A stretch of DNA of 64,000 nucleotides from Prototheca cutis (Eukaryota > Chlorophyta > Trebouxiophyceae > Chlorellales > Chlorellaceae): assembly GCA_002897115.2 (NCBI GenBank), contig BCIH01000008.1, forward strand, positions 347,372 through 411,371, read 5' to 3'. The notes below the pieces were generated by a model. It worked only from the letters and a program-made list of their open reading frames with translations, was not told the origin of the DNA and searched no databases. The translations under genes and the position numbers were made by a program. This document shows positions 34,810-48,800 of the stretch, one piece after another; position 1 is the first letter of the stretch, and every line of letters starts with the position of its first letter.

Positions 34810-37800
34810 ATGTGGGCGGGCCCATTAGCTCCCTGCGCCTCTGTGGCCACCCCATTGCATGCACATAACATCCATGACATTGGATCATGCAGACGTCGGC
34901 ACCTGGCTGCGCCGTCCAGATTAGCGGGCAGGGGACGGTTCCACACCCGGACAGGGCCGGCTGTGCAGGGCACGACCTCCTTCCTGGAGCGCTCTGATGA
35001 GCCTGCTATCAGTGCGCGGGAACTGGACACACGGGCGGCCATTCTGTACTCTACCCTGCACAAGAGCGTGCAGGCCGAACTGCAGGTTGGTCATGGGATT
35101 GACGGAAAGGACTGGGTGGGTGCGGAAGTGGTCCGCATTCTGTCAACAGCATGATCAAGGCCACGTTTCCTGTTGCGCTGGCGAAATGGAGTAGCTCCGT
35201 CGGCAGTAACACACACCCCTGCACATATTTCACAGGCACAGTTGGATGCAGCCGCGGCTCGACTCTTCGTGTCTCTGGGGAGGGGGGGGCCTCGACTCAC
35301 GGGAAGAAGAGGCGATGGCGCCGGATTAGGTGTCCTCCTGACGCCAAGGGGCATCCAGCATGGCAACCTGCTGGTCCAGGTATCGCTGCTTGTCGATGCC
35401 AACGGGCGGGGCTCAGGCAGCTCTATGACACAGCAGTCGGGTGTTGCGGAGCGCCGGCGCTTTGCGGTCGGCAGCCCCGTGTTCCTTGTGCGCCAGCTGC
35501 ATGGCGGGGAGGACCTGGACAGCATGCAGACCTTGGAAGGCATGGTGGTGGAGCATGTGCGCGCCGACGCCCGGGATAACTCGAACATCGGCAGTCTCCC
35601 AGTGTTGATGGTTACGATGGCTGGCGGCCCTGAGGCCGCATCGGCGGTGGTGGGGCCCCAGCCGGCTGGCGCAGGGCCCTGGAAACTGACCCCGGCGCCC
35701 GCGGTGGCCCCGCTGCGGCGACAGCTCGAGGCTCTATCCACGCTGCGGTCGCCGTCCAGCACGCTGGGAGCGGGCGAACGGAGGCTGCGGGGCGTGCTGT
35801 GCGCTTCTCCGGCGGACGCCCCCGCGCTGGCGGCCACGCCGCCCCGCTGGGCGCGCCTGCCCGGCTGGAAGAATGCTGTGGACAAGGCGCTGACCGATCT
35901 AAAGGAAACTGGGAAGCTGGATGCCTCGCAAGAAGCGGCGGTGCGTGCCGCGCTGCGTTCGACCTGCAGCCTGTGGCAAGGCCCGCCTGGGGCGGGCAAG
36001 ACGGCGACCCTTGTCGCTGCCGCCCGAATCGCGGTGGAAGCTGCCGTGAAGCTGGGCCATGAGCGCCTGCGGGTGCTGGCCGTGGCAGACACCAACGCTG
36101 GTGCCGACAACCTGGTCCGCGGCCTCCGCGCCGCCGGCCTCGCCGTCGCCCGCATCGGTGCGCCCGCGCGCGTCAGGCCCGAACTGCGGCATTTGACCCT
36201 GGACGCCCTGCTTCTCAAAACAGCTGAAGGCCGAAAGGTGAGCTTGTGTGTGCTGTCTTGGTGGGTGTGCGGTTGGCGAGATGATGCTTGGCTCTTTGTT
36301 TGGTGGGCCCGTTATGGGCGACAATCGTCGTTGGGTCGCCCACATACACCCAGACTCAACAGCACAAGCATGCAAAGACCCGTGATGGACAGACGGACAG
36401 CGTGCACCCCCAAGACATCACACGCACTCAACAGGCACAGCTGTTGCGGGGCAGTGCCGAATCATGGTTGCTGGGCAAGGACGGGGGCCGGGCATTAGGA
36501 AGACGCAGCGACGGAACTCTCGGCAACGGCGTTCGCACCTGGCAGCAGGCAAATGAAGACCAGCCGCTGGCCACCGCTAAAAATGCCTGGAAATCGGCGG
36601 AGGCGCTCGCCGCCGAAGCTGCGGACCGTGTGCTGGCTGCCGCAGAGGTGGTGGTGGCAACCTGCGCTGCGGCGGCCGACCGCCGGCTGGCTGGTGCCAG
36701 GTGGCATCTTGTGCTGGTGGATGAAGCCGCGCAGGCCGAGGAGGCTTCCTGCCTCACGGCCGTGCTCAAGGGCGCCGAAGCAATGGTGCTTGCCGGGGAC
36801 CCGCTCCAGCTAGGACCCTCATCCCAGCGCCTCACAGCGCTCGGAGCGGGAACGGCCGTGCCTGGGGCTGCGCTGTCTGGATTGGGCTCTAGGGCCGAGG
36901 GTACGCCTCTCACGTCCAAAGACGGGACAGGCCTTGACGCTGCGAATGGCCACGACAGCTGGCAGTCATATGGTGCTGAAGGCGATGGCGACAGTGCTTC
37001 AACCGAGACCAATGCCACAAGCGAGTTGATGGACTATGAAGGCAACCCGCTGGGCAAGCGGTATCCGACGCTGTTCCACCGGCTGTCAGAGGGCCAGGGT
37101 CTGTCCGTGCACCTGCTGGACACGCAGTACCGCATGCACCCAGCACTGGCAGCGTTCCCTTCAGCAGCGTTCTACCGTGGCCTCTTGCGTTCGGGCGTCG
37201 ATCCGACCACGCGGCCACTGGTCAAGGCACGTGGTGACTTTATCTTGACGTCGTTGAATGGGAATGCAGAGGATGTGGTTCTTCTGCATGCTATCGGCCT
37301 GTCATCATGATGCCCTGTGGTGGTCGAGTGCGTGCCCAGGCACCTACAGATCAGCAGCTACGACGACGAGGTGGCAGCATGGGGAATCAAGGAGTGCCAC
37401 AACTCCCCCACGTTCAACCCACTTGACAGGGCATCGACTGGCCTCGGGGTCCGGTGCTGTTTGTGGATGTCCCGGGCACCAAGGAGCGTGCCGTGCGCCT
37501 GACGGGCCGATCCGATGACAAAGGGTCTGGATCAGACAACGCCGGTGCCGGCAGCTCGTTCTGCAACGTCGGCGAGGCTCGGGCAGCGCTGGCCTATGCC
37601 ATGGCGGCGCTGCGAAGGGACCCCAGCGTGCGCAGCGTGGCGGTGCTCACGCCGTACACAGGACAGCTGGCGTGCCTGGAGCAACGCTGCGCTGCGCGAG
37701 GATCGACTTTGGGTGGGGATGGGGACTTGTATTCGTCGCCTGGTCGAGGCCCCGGTGATGATGCAGGGCCGCCTATGGAGCATCAGCGCCCCGTCGCTGG

Positions 37801-38095
37801 GCCGCCACCTGTTGACACCGGGCAGGCTCCCACGAACTCGCCGCCGGTCCCTGGCATCAACCGCCTGCTGCTGAGCACGGTGGACGCGTTTCAGGGGCGG
37901 GAAGCGGACCTCGTCGTGCTCAGCGTAACGAGGACCGCGGCACTGGGGTTCCTGGCCGACCCGCGGCGGCTCAACGTGGCGCTGACGCGGGCACGGCGTG
38001 GCCTCCTGGTCCTGGGCTCGGCAAGGCTGCTTGTTGCCGACCCGTACTGGCGGGCCTGGCTGCAACACGTGGGGCACAGGTTCGCTACACGCTGA
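34810..38095 (+). CDS. UPF1-like superfamily 1B helicase
   Basis: Exons: 34810-35085, 35236-36237, 36441 to 37220 or 37226, and 37430-38095; about 907 residues. Helicase motifs in order: Q/I GPPGAGKTATL near residue 341, Ia VLAVADTNAGADNLV, II LVDEAAQAEE near 518, III LAGDPLQLGPSS, IV region LLDTQYRMHP, V STVDAFQGREADLV, VI RRLNVALTRARRG. This is the UPF1/IGHMBP2/SETX group, acting on RNA or DNA with 5'-3' polarity in known members. The N-terminal 90 residues include an Arg/His/Ala-rich start that could be a targeting peptide. The junction between exons 3 and 4 is open: a GT donor after CGGCCACTG or a GC donor after GTCAAG both keep frame. The specific orthologue is not clear. Confidence 0.85.
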
Positions 38096-38440
38096 TGTGA
38101 TGTGTGGGAATGGCGTGCATGGCAAGATCACCCATGGGGAAAGCCCCTGTGCACGGGCAAACGGATCCCACATCCACCCAAGGAGGTCAGTCCATTGCCA
38201 GCTCAAGTGCTGTACTGGCCGATTTCGGTGTGTGGAAATGGAATACAACTGCACGTAATGATGTTGCAACACTGTCGTTGGTTCATTCCTGGAAACGACA
38301 ACCTTGTCCTTGTCCGTTGGCAGCACTTGAACCTTTTCTTCCTTGTCACATCAGCAACACGGTCCATTGACCATCCACAGAAGGAAACCGGTGTACTGTT
38401 TACAGGACAGAAACAAAACAAGAGCAGTTTTGCTCTTCCC

Positions 38441-39718
38441 TCAGTGCCGGCTGGCTGGAGGCGGTGGGCCTCGTGGGGGCGGGGGCTTGAAACCCTGTGG
38501 CGGCTGCATGGCTGCCATGCCATAGCCTGCCATCATCTGCGGCATCATCATGTCCATCCCTGCATTTGTAGGGATGAACTGAAGCCAGGGTGTGATCGAT
38601 TGATCTCAAGGGCCACCTTACGACACGAGGGGAGCGCCAAGCGGCAAGCAAACCATAAGACAGAAAACCCCTGCCCTCGCCGGGTCCAAACTGCCTCCTC
38701 CCACTAGGGCCCTGTCCGCCTCACCTGGCATGGCCATGCCAGGTATCCCCATCATGCCCATCATCGCTGCAGCAGGAGGCATGGCTGGCATGCCCGGGGG
38801 CACGCCATCACCCTCGCCACCAGGTCTCCAGCCAGCTTGTCCATTCATCCCGGTCCGACCGCCCTGCATGGCCGGAAACGGTACCATAGGCGGGGGCATC
38901 GGCTGGCCCGCAGGCGGCGGGACGCCAGCGCCGGGACCTGCATTCCCGGAACGGTCGCTGGCCCCGCCACCGCCGGCCTGCGACTTGCCGCCCCCGCCAC
39001 GCTCGTGATGCATGGTCACCTTGCACGTCCTGCCATTGACATTCCGGCTGCATGAGGACAGCCGACGGTTGAAGCGGCCATGTCAGACGACCGCAGCAAG
39101 CAACGTTTTCGAACGATTAAGCTCTTCCCGGTTGAGGAGCTGCATTCATGACGCCGTAGGTTGACAGTGCAGGGCCCCCTCCCGACGCTTCACAGAACCC
39201 GTCAGCGCACCCGTTGAGCCCTGCGATGGCACACTCGGCGGCGTCCATGGAGGCAAAATCCACTACCACCATGCCGCGGCTCTTTCCACAGGCCTTGTCC
39301 TCGATGAAGCGCACGCCCAGCACGGCACCGTACTCGGCGCACAGGGCCTCCACCTCCACATCCGTCGTCCACCACTGCAGGGAGCTCAGGAAAATGGACG
39401 CGCCGACGGGTTGGACTCCTGAGGGGCCCGGGCCGGCACCCGACGGCAGCGGCGGTGGTGGCGGTCGGGAAGGCCGGGTGTCAGGCTTGACGTTACTAGC
39501 CTCGCCACGGGGTCTATCCTCTGGCACAGCATACACTGAGCTCGTGGCCGCTGTCGCAGCGACATCACCTGTGTATCAAGCAAGGGCACGGCCGGGCTCA
39601 GCCCGAGTGTATCGGCAGCCAAGCATTTTGGAACGGAAGAACGCTACCATGCAGCACGCATCCCAAGAACCGCCTGCGCTCTCTCACCGATGTCAGAGTA
39701 AAGATCGTACTCGTCCAT
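38441..39718 (-). CDS. CFIm68/CPSF6-like RRM protein
   Basis: Four exons: 39688-39718, 39211-39568, 38725-39047, 38441-38559; 276 residues. It starts MDEYDLYSDIGDVAA, like the acidic-aromatic N-terminus of CPSF6/7. One RRM follows with the telltale IFLSSLQWWTTDVEVEALC (CPSF6 has a similar WWTTD), then RFIEDKACGKSRGMVVVDF and RNVNGRTCKVTM. The rest is Gly/Pro/Met-rich (PPAAAMMGMMGIPGMAMPG and QPPQGFKPPPPRGPPPP), without an RS domain. CFIm68 with CFIm25 selects poly(A) sites. The intron 3 acceptor at 38559 is required to keep frame. It is divergent from MOR1 (599 bases between ATGs). A TGTAA (complement of 38400-38404) lies downstream of the stop. Confidence 0.85.
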
Positions 39719-40317
39719 GACCTAGTGCAGCTCTGCAAAAGGGCGGGTGGGCGAGCTGAGCCCCCAAAGAACGGTGTCGGCATGGAATCAGTGCACTTGT
39801 AAGTCGCCCAAATGTTCCCCGCCTACAAGCTGATATTCCATCGCTGCAGACATGACGCACTTTGCGATGACGGCATTCGCTGAACTAGCAGCACATGCAG
39901 CCAAGTGATGGACGCCGACGTGCGTGGTTGCGGCGTCTGACGCCTATCGTCGCAGCACACACCAGACACTCCACGGCAACGCAGAACCGTTCGATGCAGT
40001 CCAGTTGTACTCTCCTTTTCCGGATTTCAAACACTACTTTCATGTACTATTCCGAGGAATGGTGATGCATGTGATGGGAGATTGCAGTGCACCACCGAAA
40101 CGCCATCCATCGATGCATGGGCTCACAACAAATCCGCGCATTTCGCACCGGCGTTCGAACAACGCCTGATCAGGCAGGCACTCTGGAGCGGCAATCCCTC
40201 GCCGCTCAATGCCGAGTGATTCCCTCCTCAGGACATTTGTCGTATTGCTGCAAGGATATTTGCCGTGTGGAAGCTGAAGATCCATTGCCTGGGGGCCCAC
40301 GCGGCCTCCCCGGGGCA
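39719..40317. promoter_or_regulatory. shared divergent promoter region of the CFIm68-like gene and MOR1
   Basis: 599 bases separate two divergent start codons. The stretch is less GC-rich than the exons. No specific element could be assigned. Confidence 0.45.
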
Positions 40318-42772
40318 ATGGCGGACAATGAAGAAGCCGTGCTCGCGGCGGCAAAGAAGTTGCCGCTGGAGGACCGCCTGGCCCACAAGACATGGAAAGT
40401 TCGGAGCGAGCTCTTTGAGGACGTGAAGACAGGGTGCACCAAGGCGTTCTCCGATGAGGACCCCCTCCTGGACCAAGCAGGTAGGGGGCCGGTGCAGGTG
40501 GGCACGCATGTCCACGCCTCCGGCCAGTGATCTGGGCTCAAGGACGCCTGGCATCAGCCGCCCGGCCCTCAGCACACATATCCCATATCCACCCGCGCAG
40601 GACCATTGTTTGCCAAGGGTCTGGGAGACGCCAATCTCAGCGTGCAGGATGGCGCCGTGGAGGCCCTCTGCGCCTGGCTGAGCAAGGCCAACGAGCGCCA
40701 GGCTGGCAGGTGCTGTGGCGCCGCCGCTGTTTTGCGGTGGTGCTGCTGCTTTATTGTGGTTTTTAACTGCAGTGTCTTGCATTTTGAGCGTGCACGGCGG
40801 CGCGGCATGTGGCTGGCCTCAGCCTCCCCCCAACCCCCCGGGCGAGAAAAAGGAAAATAATCCCTGCCCTGACTTCCACCCAACCCCCCCGCAGACTGGC
40901 CTCGGGTGTCTGCGCGGCCATTGGGGCCAAGGTACTCAAGGCCCGGCCCTTCACCGTGGCCAAGGCTGCGGAGGCGTGCTACCTCCTAGTGGAACTGGAG
41001 CAGCAGGATGCCGTTGTCGAGACAACGCTCAAGGCCGCCGGGGACAAAGTGCCGAAAGTGGCAGTCGCGGCGCTGGACATTCTCTGCAACGCCATCAGGT
41101 GCAAGTCGATTTGGCTGGTTGTCCCAGCAGCGTTTGCCCCTTTTTTTCTGCCGAGCGGTTGCATCATTGCTTCTCGAGCATGATTTGCTATGATATATTG
41201 CATGCCAGCTGTCTGTCGGTGGTGCCGGCGTGCCAGGGTTTGCCATGACAGTATTGCATGTGCCGCACATGAGTCGGCATTCCCTGTATATCAACAAGCA
41301 AGCAAGTACCCCGTCCCCACGATGCGCAGCTTGTTTGGCACCAAGGTCGTGGACCCCAAGCCAATCCTCAAGGGTCTCCCTGCGGCGTTTGGCTCTGCCA
41401 ACGCCGGCGTACGCGACAAGGCCAAGGAGATTTGCATCGAGTTGGCTTCGTACGTCGGGGCGGCCACGGTGGCAAGCCACCTCTATGAAAAGATGCCCCC
41501 TGCGATGAAAAAGGATGTGGAGGCCGCCGTAGCAGCGCTGCCCCCGGGCAAAAAGAAGCCGGGACGCTTCACACGCAAGGAGCAGGCTGCCATGGCCGCC
41601 GCGGCGGGGGTGGAGCCCGAGCCCATGGACATTGACGGCGAAGATGGAGATGCTGCTGGAGTGGGTCAATCTGCTGTGCAGGAGGAACAGGTGAGCTTTC
41701 CGTCTGTTATCAGCGGCGTTGTCATGGTGCTGAAGAAAAGGGAGGGGAGGCAACCGGCTCACGCCGTGCTCTCTCCGAACGCCCACAGGATGAGGACGAC
41801 TACGACTCGGCCATTCCCATTGACATCCTGCGCCCGCTGCAAAAGGAGGTGCTGACCATCGGCGACGACAAGTGTGTGGGGTTTGTTGAATAAGAGGGTG
41901 GCTTTTTTTTAAGATCGTGGAAGAGAAGGGAGGAGGATTTCGTGCCAGCCAGCAATCTGAGGCAGTGGACAGGGCTGGGTGGATGTCTCAGACGATATGA
42001 ACAAGCAGTCCATGAAGAGGGTGGAGCCCGTCACACACTTTCGCTCCCCCGTTACGCAATCCAGGGTGGCCTTTTGGGACTGTTTCGAGTCAAAAAAGTG
42101 GAATGTGCGAAAGGCAGCGCTGGAGCGGCTTCGGGATGCCACCCGCGTGCCCAGGTGTGACGTCAGAGGCGGTGCTGGTTTTGGATTTGTTCAAACAGTG
42201 CACGGCTTGGCATTGGTCGTACAAACAAACAAGCGTCTCCCCCCTCTTCGACATGCACGCACACTTTGCCTGCCAGGCTGGAGGAGGGTGACTATTCGGG
42301 TGTTGTCCGGGAGTTGAAAAGGGTTCTGACAAAGGACGCCAACATCGTCTGTGCTGCAACGGCCGCCGAAGCATCGGGAGCACTGGGCACCGCACTCCGT
42401 GCCTCCTTCAACTCCGCAGCCAAAGTACGTTTGGGGTCTGGGTCGGTTTTGGAGTCGTGAGTCCCAGCAGCAAGGATGGCTGCATCCTCAAATACGTGCC
42501 CAGTACCCACCATTCCCCGCACCTCTCAACTCGAGTCACCAGTCGCTGTGCCCAGCGTTGCTGGAGCGGCTGAAGGAGAAGAACGTGCAGATGAGTCGGG
42601 CAGCCGAAGAGGCACTGCGTGCGCTGGGAACCCACTGCTACACGGTGGCAGAGGTCTCTGAAGACTTGCAAGCCGCCCTCCAGCACAAAAACCCCAAAGG
42701 CATGGCATGGCTGGCTGGCAGGCTGGTTTTCATGCGTATGGGCTCCCTGTGCATGGTGGCACACAAGCGAGC

Positions 42773-42813
<41 letters not shown>

Positions 42814-45800
42814 CACGCACACGCGCGCGACGTGGGCGAGCGAAACCAAACAGGAACGCACCGAGCAGTATGAATCCAGCGACAGAAACCCTGTACGCCC
42901 ACCCCCCCAACACTTGTCACACAGTTCGTACTGAGACGGGCAAGGTCGTGGGTTTCATGGTGGAGCTGGCGCCCAAGCCCGTGGTGACCAAGGCCCTGAA
43001 GGAGGGCTTGCCGGCCGCGCTGGGAACCCTGGCCTCGGATGGAGACGCCGGGGCCCGTGAAGCTGCACAGACGGCCCTTGCCGCCTTTGCCCTGCGGGGT
43101 GGGTCCTTGGCCTCCATCGAAAAGGTGCTCTGCTTGTTTAATTGCGTTGGCGAGCATCTGTTTGTGAATTAGGGAGATGGAGGGTGGCTGTGTTTGGATA
43201 TGGTGGCATGGATGATGACTCGGGGTTGTGATGAAAGGATGGCATGGTTGATTGAGCCCAACAATGATTTTGTTGAGGCCTGGATGACAGGGCATGGCTG
43301 AATCCGTCTCGGTCGGGCCTTCATCAGTCCTTCCAGCAACCTGTCACGCCGCCATTGACAACAGTCTATGATAATCCCCCTCACAAAAAAAAATATGTGT
43401 GTAGGTGTTGGAGAAGCTGGATGACGGCAAACGGAAGAAAGTGGAGGAACTGGTTTCTGCCGCCGCTGCCAAGGCCGGCCCGGCCAAGCCGACGGCGGCC
43501 GCCGCCCCGGCAAGAAGACCGCCGCCGGCTGCTGCTGCTGCTGCACCGGCTGCAAGGCCCGGGGGACTGGCGAGGTCGACAAGCTCTCCCGCCGCCGCCA
43601 AGACTCGTTCCCCTGGCGCCCAGCCCCGGACATCAGCACCGCTGGGGCCCCGGAACACCAGCGTGCCGGCCACGTGGTCTGCGAACGGCAAGACCAATGG
43701 GCCAGGGAGAGGAGCAGCAGGTCCCCGGGCTGCTGCGGCAGCTGCTGCGTCGTCCGGGAGTAAGCAGTGGGATTTCGATCGTGGAAAACGGAGGGGGTTG
43801 TTTTAAGTTGCCGCTGGCATACCCATGTCGAGAGGTGGATGGATGGATGGTTGGGCAGCCATGGTGGTACCCAGGGGACCATGCGAGGTGTACTTGTCAT
43901 GTCTGTGGCATTACAACACAAATGCTGTCGTTGTCCAAACCTGCTGCAACTCCCCTGTTTCGCTGATACACAGAACCCGCCGAGGTGCCGGCAGGGCCTC
44001 GACTGTCTTCCGATGAAGCCCTTGAACAGCTCAACACCATTTTTGGTGCTGAGACTGGTAAGCCCGCTGGTGGTGGTGCATGGGGCTGTTTGGAGGCAAG
44101 TCTGCAGCGCTGACATCTGCTCTGCCACTCGCGCCACTGTCTTCCTGAACCCACACACGACAGTCGATTCCCTGCAACCTCCCCTCACGCACCCACCCAC
44201 CCATTCAAATCCCAAACACGCTGCAGTGGCCGGCCTTCAGAGTGCCAAGTGGCAGGAGCGGCTGGAGGCCATGGGCACCGTGGCCGAGCAGGCGGGGCAG
44301 GGCGGCGTTGACCCCGGCGTCCTGATCCAGTGCCTGGGGTATCTGCCCGGCTGGGGCGACAAGAACTTCCAGGTCCTGAACAAGCTGTACGAAGCCGTGG
44401 CAGCTGCGGCAACGGGCCCGTTGTCCAAACGGGATGCCACACTCGCCGTTGAGGGCATGGCCGACAAGCTCGCCGAACTCAAGCACAGGTCCGTCCGCTC
44501 ATGGTTGTCTGGGGGAAGGGGCCTGAGTGCAGAAGAACCAAAGGTTTGTTGCTCCTGCGATGGCATGCCTTGCCTTGTGCGTGGACCCATCTATTTGTCT
44601 GGTATAAAACCCATCCCAGGAACAATATCCACACTCCCAACCCCTGCCCCCAAGTACCATCGAAAATTCAGGATTCCCGTGGCTGGAGCGTTGGATGCGC
44701 TGGGCGAGGCGGTGGGCCCTCGAGTCATCGTGGAGGCGCTGCACAAGGTGTCGGCTGCGGCTAAGAATCCCAAAGTCCCCGCCGAGTGCCTGGCCTGGAC
44801 CGAGAGTGCCGTACGGGCGTTTGGCCTCGCGACCCTGGACGTGGCGCTGCTGCTGGCTTGGGCGCGGGAGGCGCTGGGGTCTGCCGCTGCCCCCGTCCGG
44901 TCAAAGGGCATCGACTTGCTGGGCGCCTGCCACGCGCAGCTGGGGCCCGCCATGGCCCCGGGGGCGCTGGAGGGGCTCAAGCCTGCGTTGGTCAGCTCTG
45001 TAGAGGACGCGTTCAAGAAAAACCCGCAAGAGCCCCTGCAACCCACCAAGTTTGTGCGCAAGGTGGCGGTGGGTGGTGGTGGGATGGCCGGAGCCCAGGG
45101 AGCGGGTGGAGCATCGGCCGCTGGCGGCGACGCCGAGGCCGACACCACCGACGCCCAGCCCATGGCTATGGAGGACCTGCTCCCGCGCACAGACATCTCC
45201 GGCTCCATCACGCCCGCGCTGCTGGCCCTGCTGGGGTCGGCCAATTGGAAAGAACGGAGCGCGGGCGTGGAACAGGTCGAAGACATCCTCAGCGCTGCAG
45301 GTGGCAGGGTTGGTCCCGACGTCGGCGACCTGATCCCCGCGCTCAAGGTACCAATGCTTACTTTTTTTTGGTTTGTCATGGATTCTCATGTCTTGTTGGT
45401 GCATCAAGGTTATGACATGGTCGGTGCCGTCCGTTGATCCGTAGACACGCTTCCATAGATGGAAGACAGCTGATCCGTGCGTGTTCCAGCCCAGCCAACT
45501 CGCTGCGCACACAGGCTCGACTGTCGGACACCAACCGCAATCTGGCGGCCAAGGCGCTGGGCACCCTGGCACGACTGGCGGCGGCCATGGGACCAGAGTT
45601 TGACCGGGCAGCTTCTCGGCAGCTTCTCGCACCAGCCGTGGCCAATCTTTCGGACAACAAGAAACAGGTGGGTTGATGGCGAGGGTTCTGATGCTGCTGC
45701 TGCTGCTCGGGTTGTATGCCTCTGGGTGGGTGGAGTTTCGGTACTTGCTGGGTCTTGTCTGGCACTCACCTGCTCAGCCCCACCCCATTGCACACCCCAG

Positions 45801-48800
45801 GTTCGGGACGCGGTGCTGGGCCTGTTGAATGCCTGGCTGGCAGTCGCGTCCCCAGACAGGCTCTTTCCCACAGTCCTGGATGCCGTCACCGCACCCAAGA
45901 CGGTCCCTGACGGCAAGGTCGCCGCGCTGACATGGTGCGGAGCACGATCGGCGTGATTGACGGGGGGAGGGCTGCTGATTTCGACCAGGCATCGCTCTTC
46001 TCATCACCTCTCCAGCCTGGGCACTCCAATCCCTGGCACTGCAGGATGGCTCAGAGCGTGTCGCCTGCGGTGCAGCGTGAAGCTGGTGAGGCGGCGCTCA
46101 AAGCTTCTATTGTGGCCAGCAAGGACAAGGCCGCTGCCGTGCGTGAGGCCGGGACAGCTCTGCTGACAGCCGCAGTGGCGGGCATGCCCGCGGCCGTCGC
46201 AGCTGCCGCCAAGTCCTCGCTGTCGTCCGGCGATCAAAAGCTGCTCGCGGATTTGCTGGCCAAACTGCCCAACGGTGCAAGCTTTGGTGCAGCCGCACCG
46301 GCGCAGGTGCCGGCCAGACCGCCAGGAACGGCTAATGGCGGCGGTGCTGCGGCAGCCGGTGTCGCTGTGGCAGCGGCGGCTCCTAAGACGACTTCCCGCG
46401 CTCCCGCTGCAGAGGTACCCATGCTCCCGGGAGCCTTTCAGCACCGGCCTTCTGCCACAAAGGCAGAGGAAGATGAGCCCATCCTGGTTCCCCAGCCGCA
46501 GGCCCGGGTGGACCGAGCGCGCAAGGTGGGAGGGTCGCGAGTGGTCAACTGACCCGTGACTGGTCTCAGTTGGCAGTTTCTGATTGTTATTGGCGACAGC
46601 TGCTTGAGGCATGCACGGTAGACACACAATTCACTGTGAATAGCACCACACACCACCACCGCAACCGCATCCCATCTCACAGTTCCGGCCGCGGTCGTTG
46701 CGGTTTGAGGGTCTTGCCCCCGACGAGGCCGAACTGCTCGAGCGGGATTTCCAGGCCTCGGCCTCCCCTGGCTTCAGGTCTGATGCTGTCTGGGGTGGAG
46801 GGATGAACGGGTGGGGGAGGGGGGGTGATGAATGGATGATGCCAGGTGCTTTGGCGCCCTGCAAGCACGTGCACGTGGGTGAGAGCGACCTACGAGCGGC
46901 ACAGTACGTCAACCCTGTCTTCACGAATGCACTCCTTGCCCCGGGTCCTCTGACTGCTACCAAATGACCCCACCACACCCTAGGGCGCTGCTCTTCTCCT
47001 CGAGTTTCAAGGGTCACCTGGAAGCTGCCGAGATGCTGATGGCCCAAATGGATTTCGTGAGTCAATTTTTTTGTTGGTGTGCTGATCGTGAGGAGCCTGC
47101 CTGTTATTTTCCCGGGGAGCTGTGCATGCTCTACCATGCATTCCTTCCAACACCTCATTCTGCCCCGCGGCCAACCGCCAACTGAAACAAAACAAAGCGC
47201 AGATTTGGGAGGCCATTGTGTCAAACGTGGATCTTATCCTGCGGTGGACGGTGCTTCGCATGGCCGACGGCAACAGCCAGACACTGGGTCGGGTGCTGGA
47301 GCTGGCCCGGGCCCTGCTGTGCACGCTGGGCGACCACGGCATCCCGCTGACCGAACTGGACGCCCACGTCCTTCTGCCTGCCGTCGTCGAGAAAGCCGGA
47401 CACGCCCAGGTATAAATTTATTTCCTTTCGTCTGTTGATTTCTGTCCTTGCCTTGTTTCGTTCGTGATGGGTGCGTAAGGCACTGCTGGGCTGGGAACGC
47501 AGTGCCAATGGATGATCCATTCACACACACACCAAAAACACCCCCAGGATCGGATCCGGCTGTTGCACCGGGAGATTCTGCGGGCGGCGGCACGGATGTA
47601 CCCTGGCCCCAGACTGCTGGACCTGCTGACTCCCGGCCTGTCGTCCAAGTCAAACCGCACTCGGATCGAGGCCGCTGAGTTCCTGGCCGAGAACATCGAA
47701 GCCAATGGCCTTGCGCCTGCGGTTGCCTGCCGCTCAAAGCCACTCGGAGTGATTGTCGTGGTAAGGGTGCAGTTCTGGTGGGGGTGTGAGAGAGGGAGGC
47801 GGGGAGGGAGGGGTGGAGTTGATTTCACACCCACAACTTGCTCAATACCGCCGCCACCACCATTGCAGCTGCTCAAGGACAGGGATGCGGGTGCGCGGAA
47901 CGCAGCGCTGCAGGTTATTGAGACGGCGGCGGTGGTTGAGGGAGACGAGGTCTGGCGGCACTTGGGCCGCCTGGAACCGAGAGATCGCGAGAGCATCGAG
48001 GAGCGGCTGCGCCGCCGAGGGAACCTGGGGGCATCTGGGACGGCGGCTCCTGCCCGGGCCTCTGCCGCTGCTGGAGCTGGGGTTGCTGCGCCTCTGACAT
48101 CGGGAGCAGGGGCGTTCGCTGCCGCCACCACAGCAGCTGCTGCTGCTGCATCTGTGCCACCGTATGCTACCCAGCCTGCTGGCCCAGCCACACCCACGAT
48201 TGGAGCAGGCTACGGCGATGCCGACAGGGATCCGGGCTACGGCCCTCCAACCCAGGAACGGTCCAGCCCCGGCCTGGCGAGGCAACGGTCGCTGTCCGGT
48301 CTGGCTGCAGGGCCCGGCGGTTTGACCCCGGCATCGCTCAGCAGGCACCCTTCCTGGTCAGACAGTGAGAGCGGACTTGCTCGCAGCACAGTGGTGCAGC
48401 GCGGGGGCGCCGAGCCAATGCAGTTGCCCCCCAGCAGGCACGGTTCCGGCATCAGCTTCTCGTCCGCTTCCGAGCTGCCCCCACGCTACACGCCACCGCA
48501 GCCGTTGGCAGCGACGCCCGGTTCCGAGGGCATTGGCGACGAGGAAAGCCACTACCGCAGGGGGGTCCTCTCCCGGACACTGTCTTCGGCGGGCTACGAC
48601 CCCGAATTCGCAGCGCGGTGGGCGGCTGAGACGGCGGCGGTGGCGAGCCCAGACATGGACGAAGCCGTCGAAGCCATGAAACAAGTCTGTGCAGACCTCA
48701 TGCCCGCCGCAGGTTGATCGACTAATTGTTTTTGCGTGTCTGTGGTTTTTTNGGGGGGGGGGGGGGGGGTTAGTTTCACAGCTGTCTGTGGGCTGACTGG

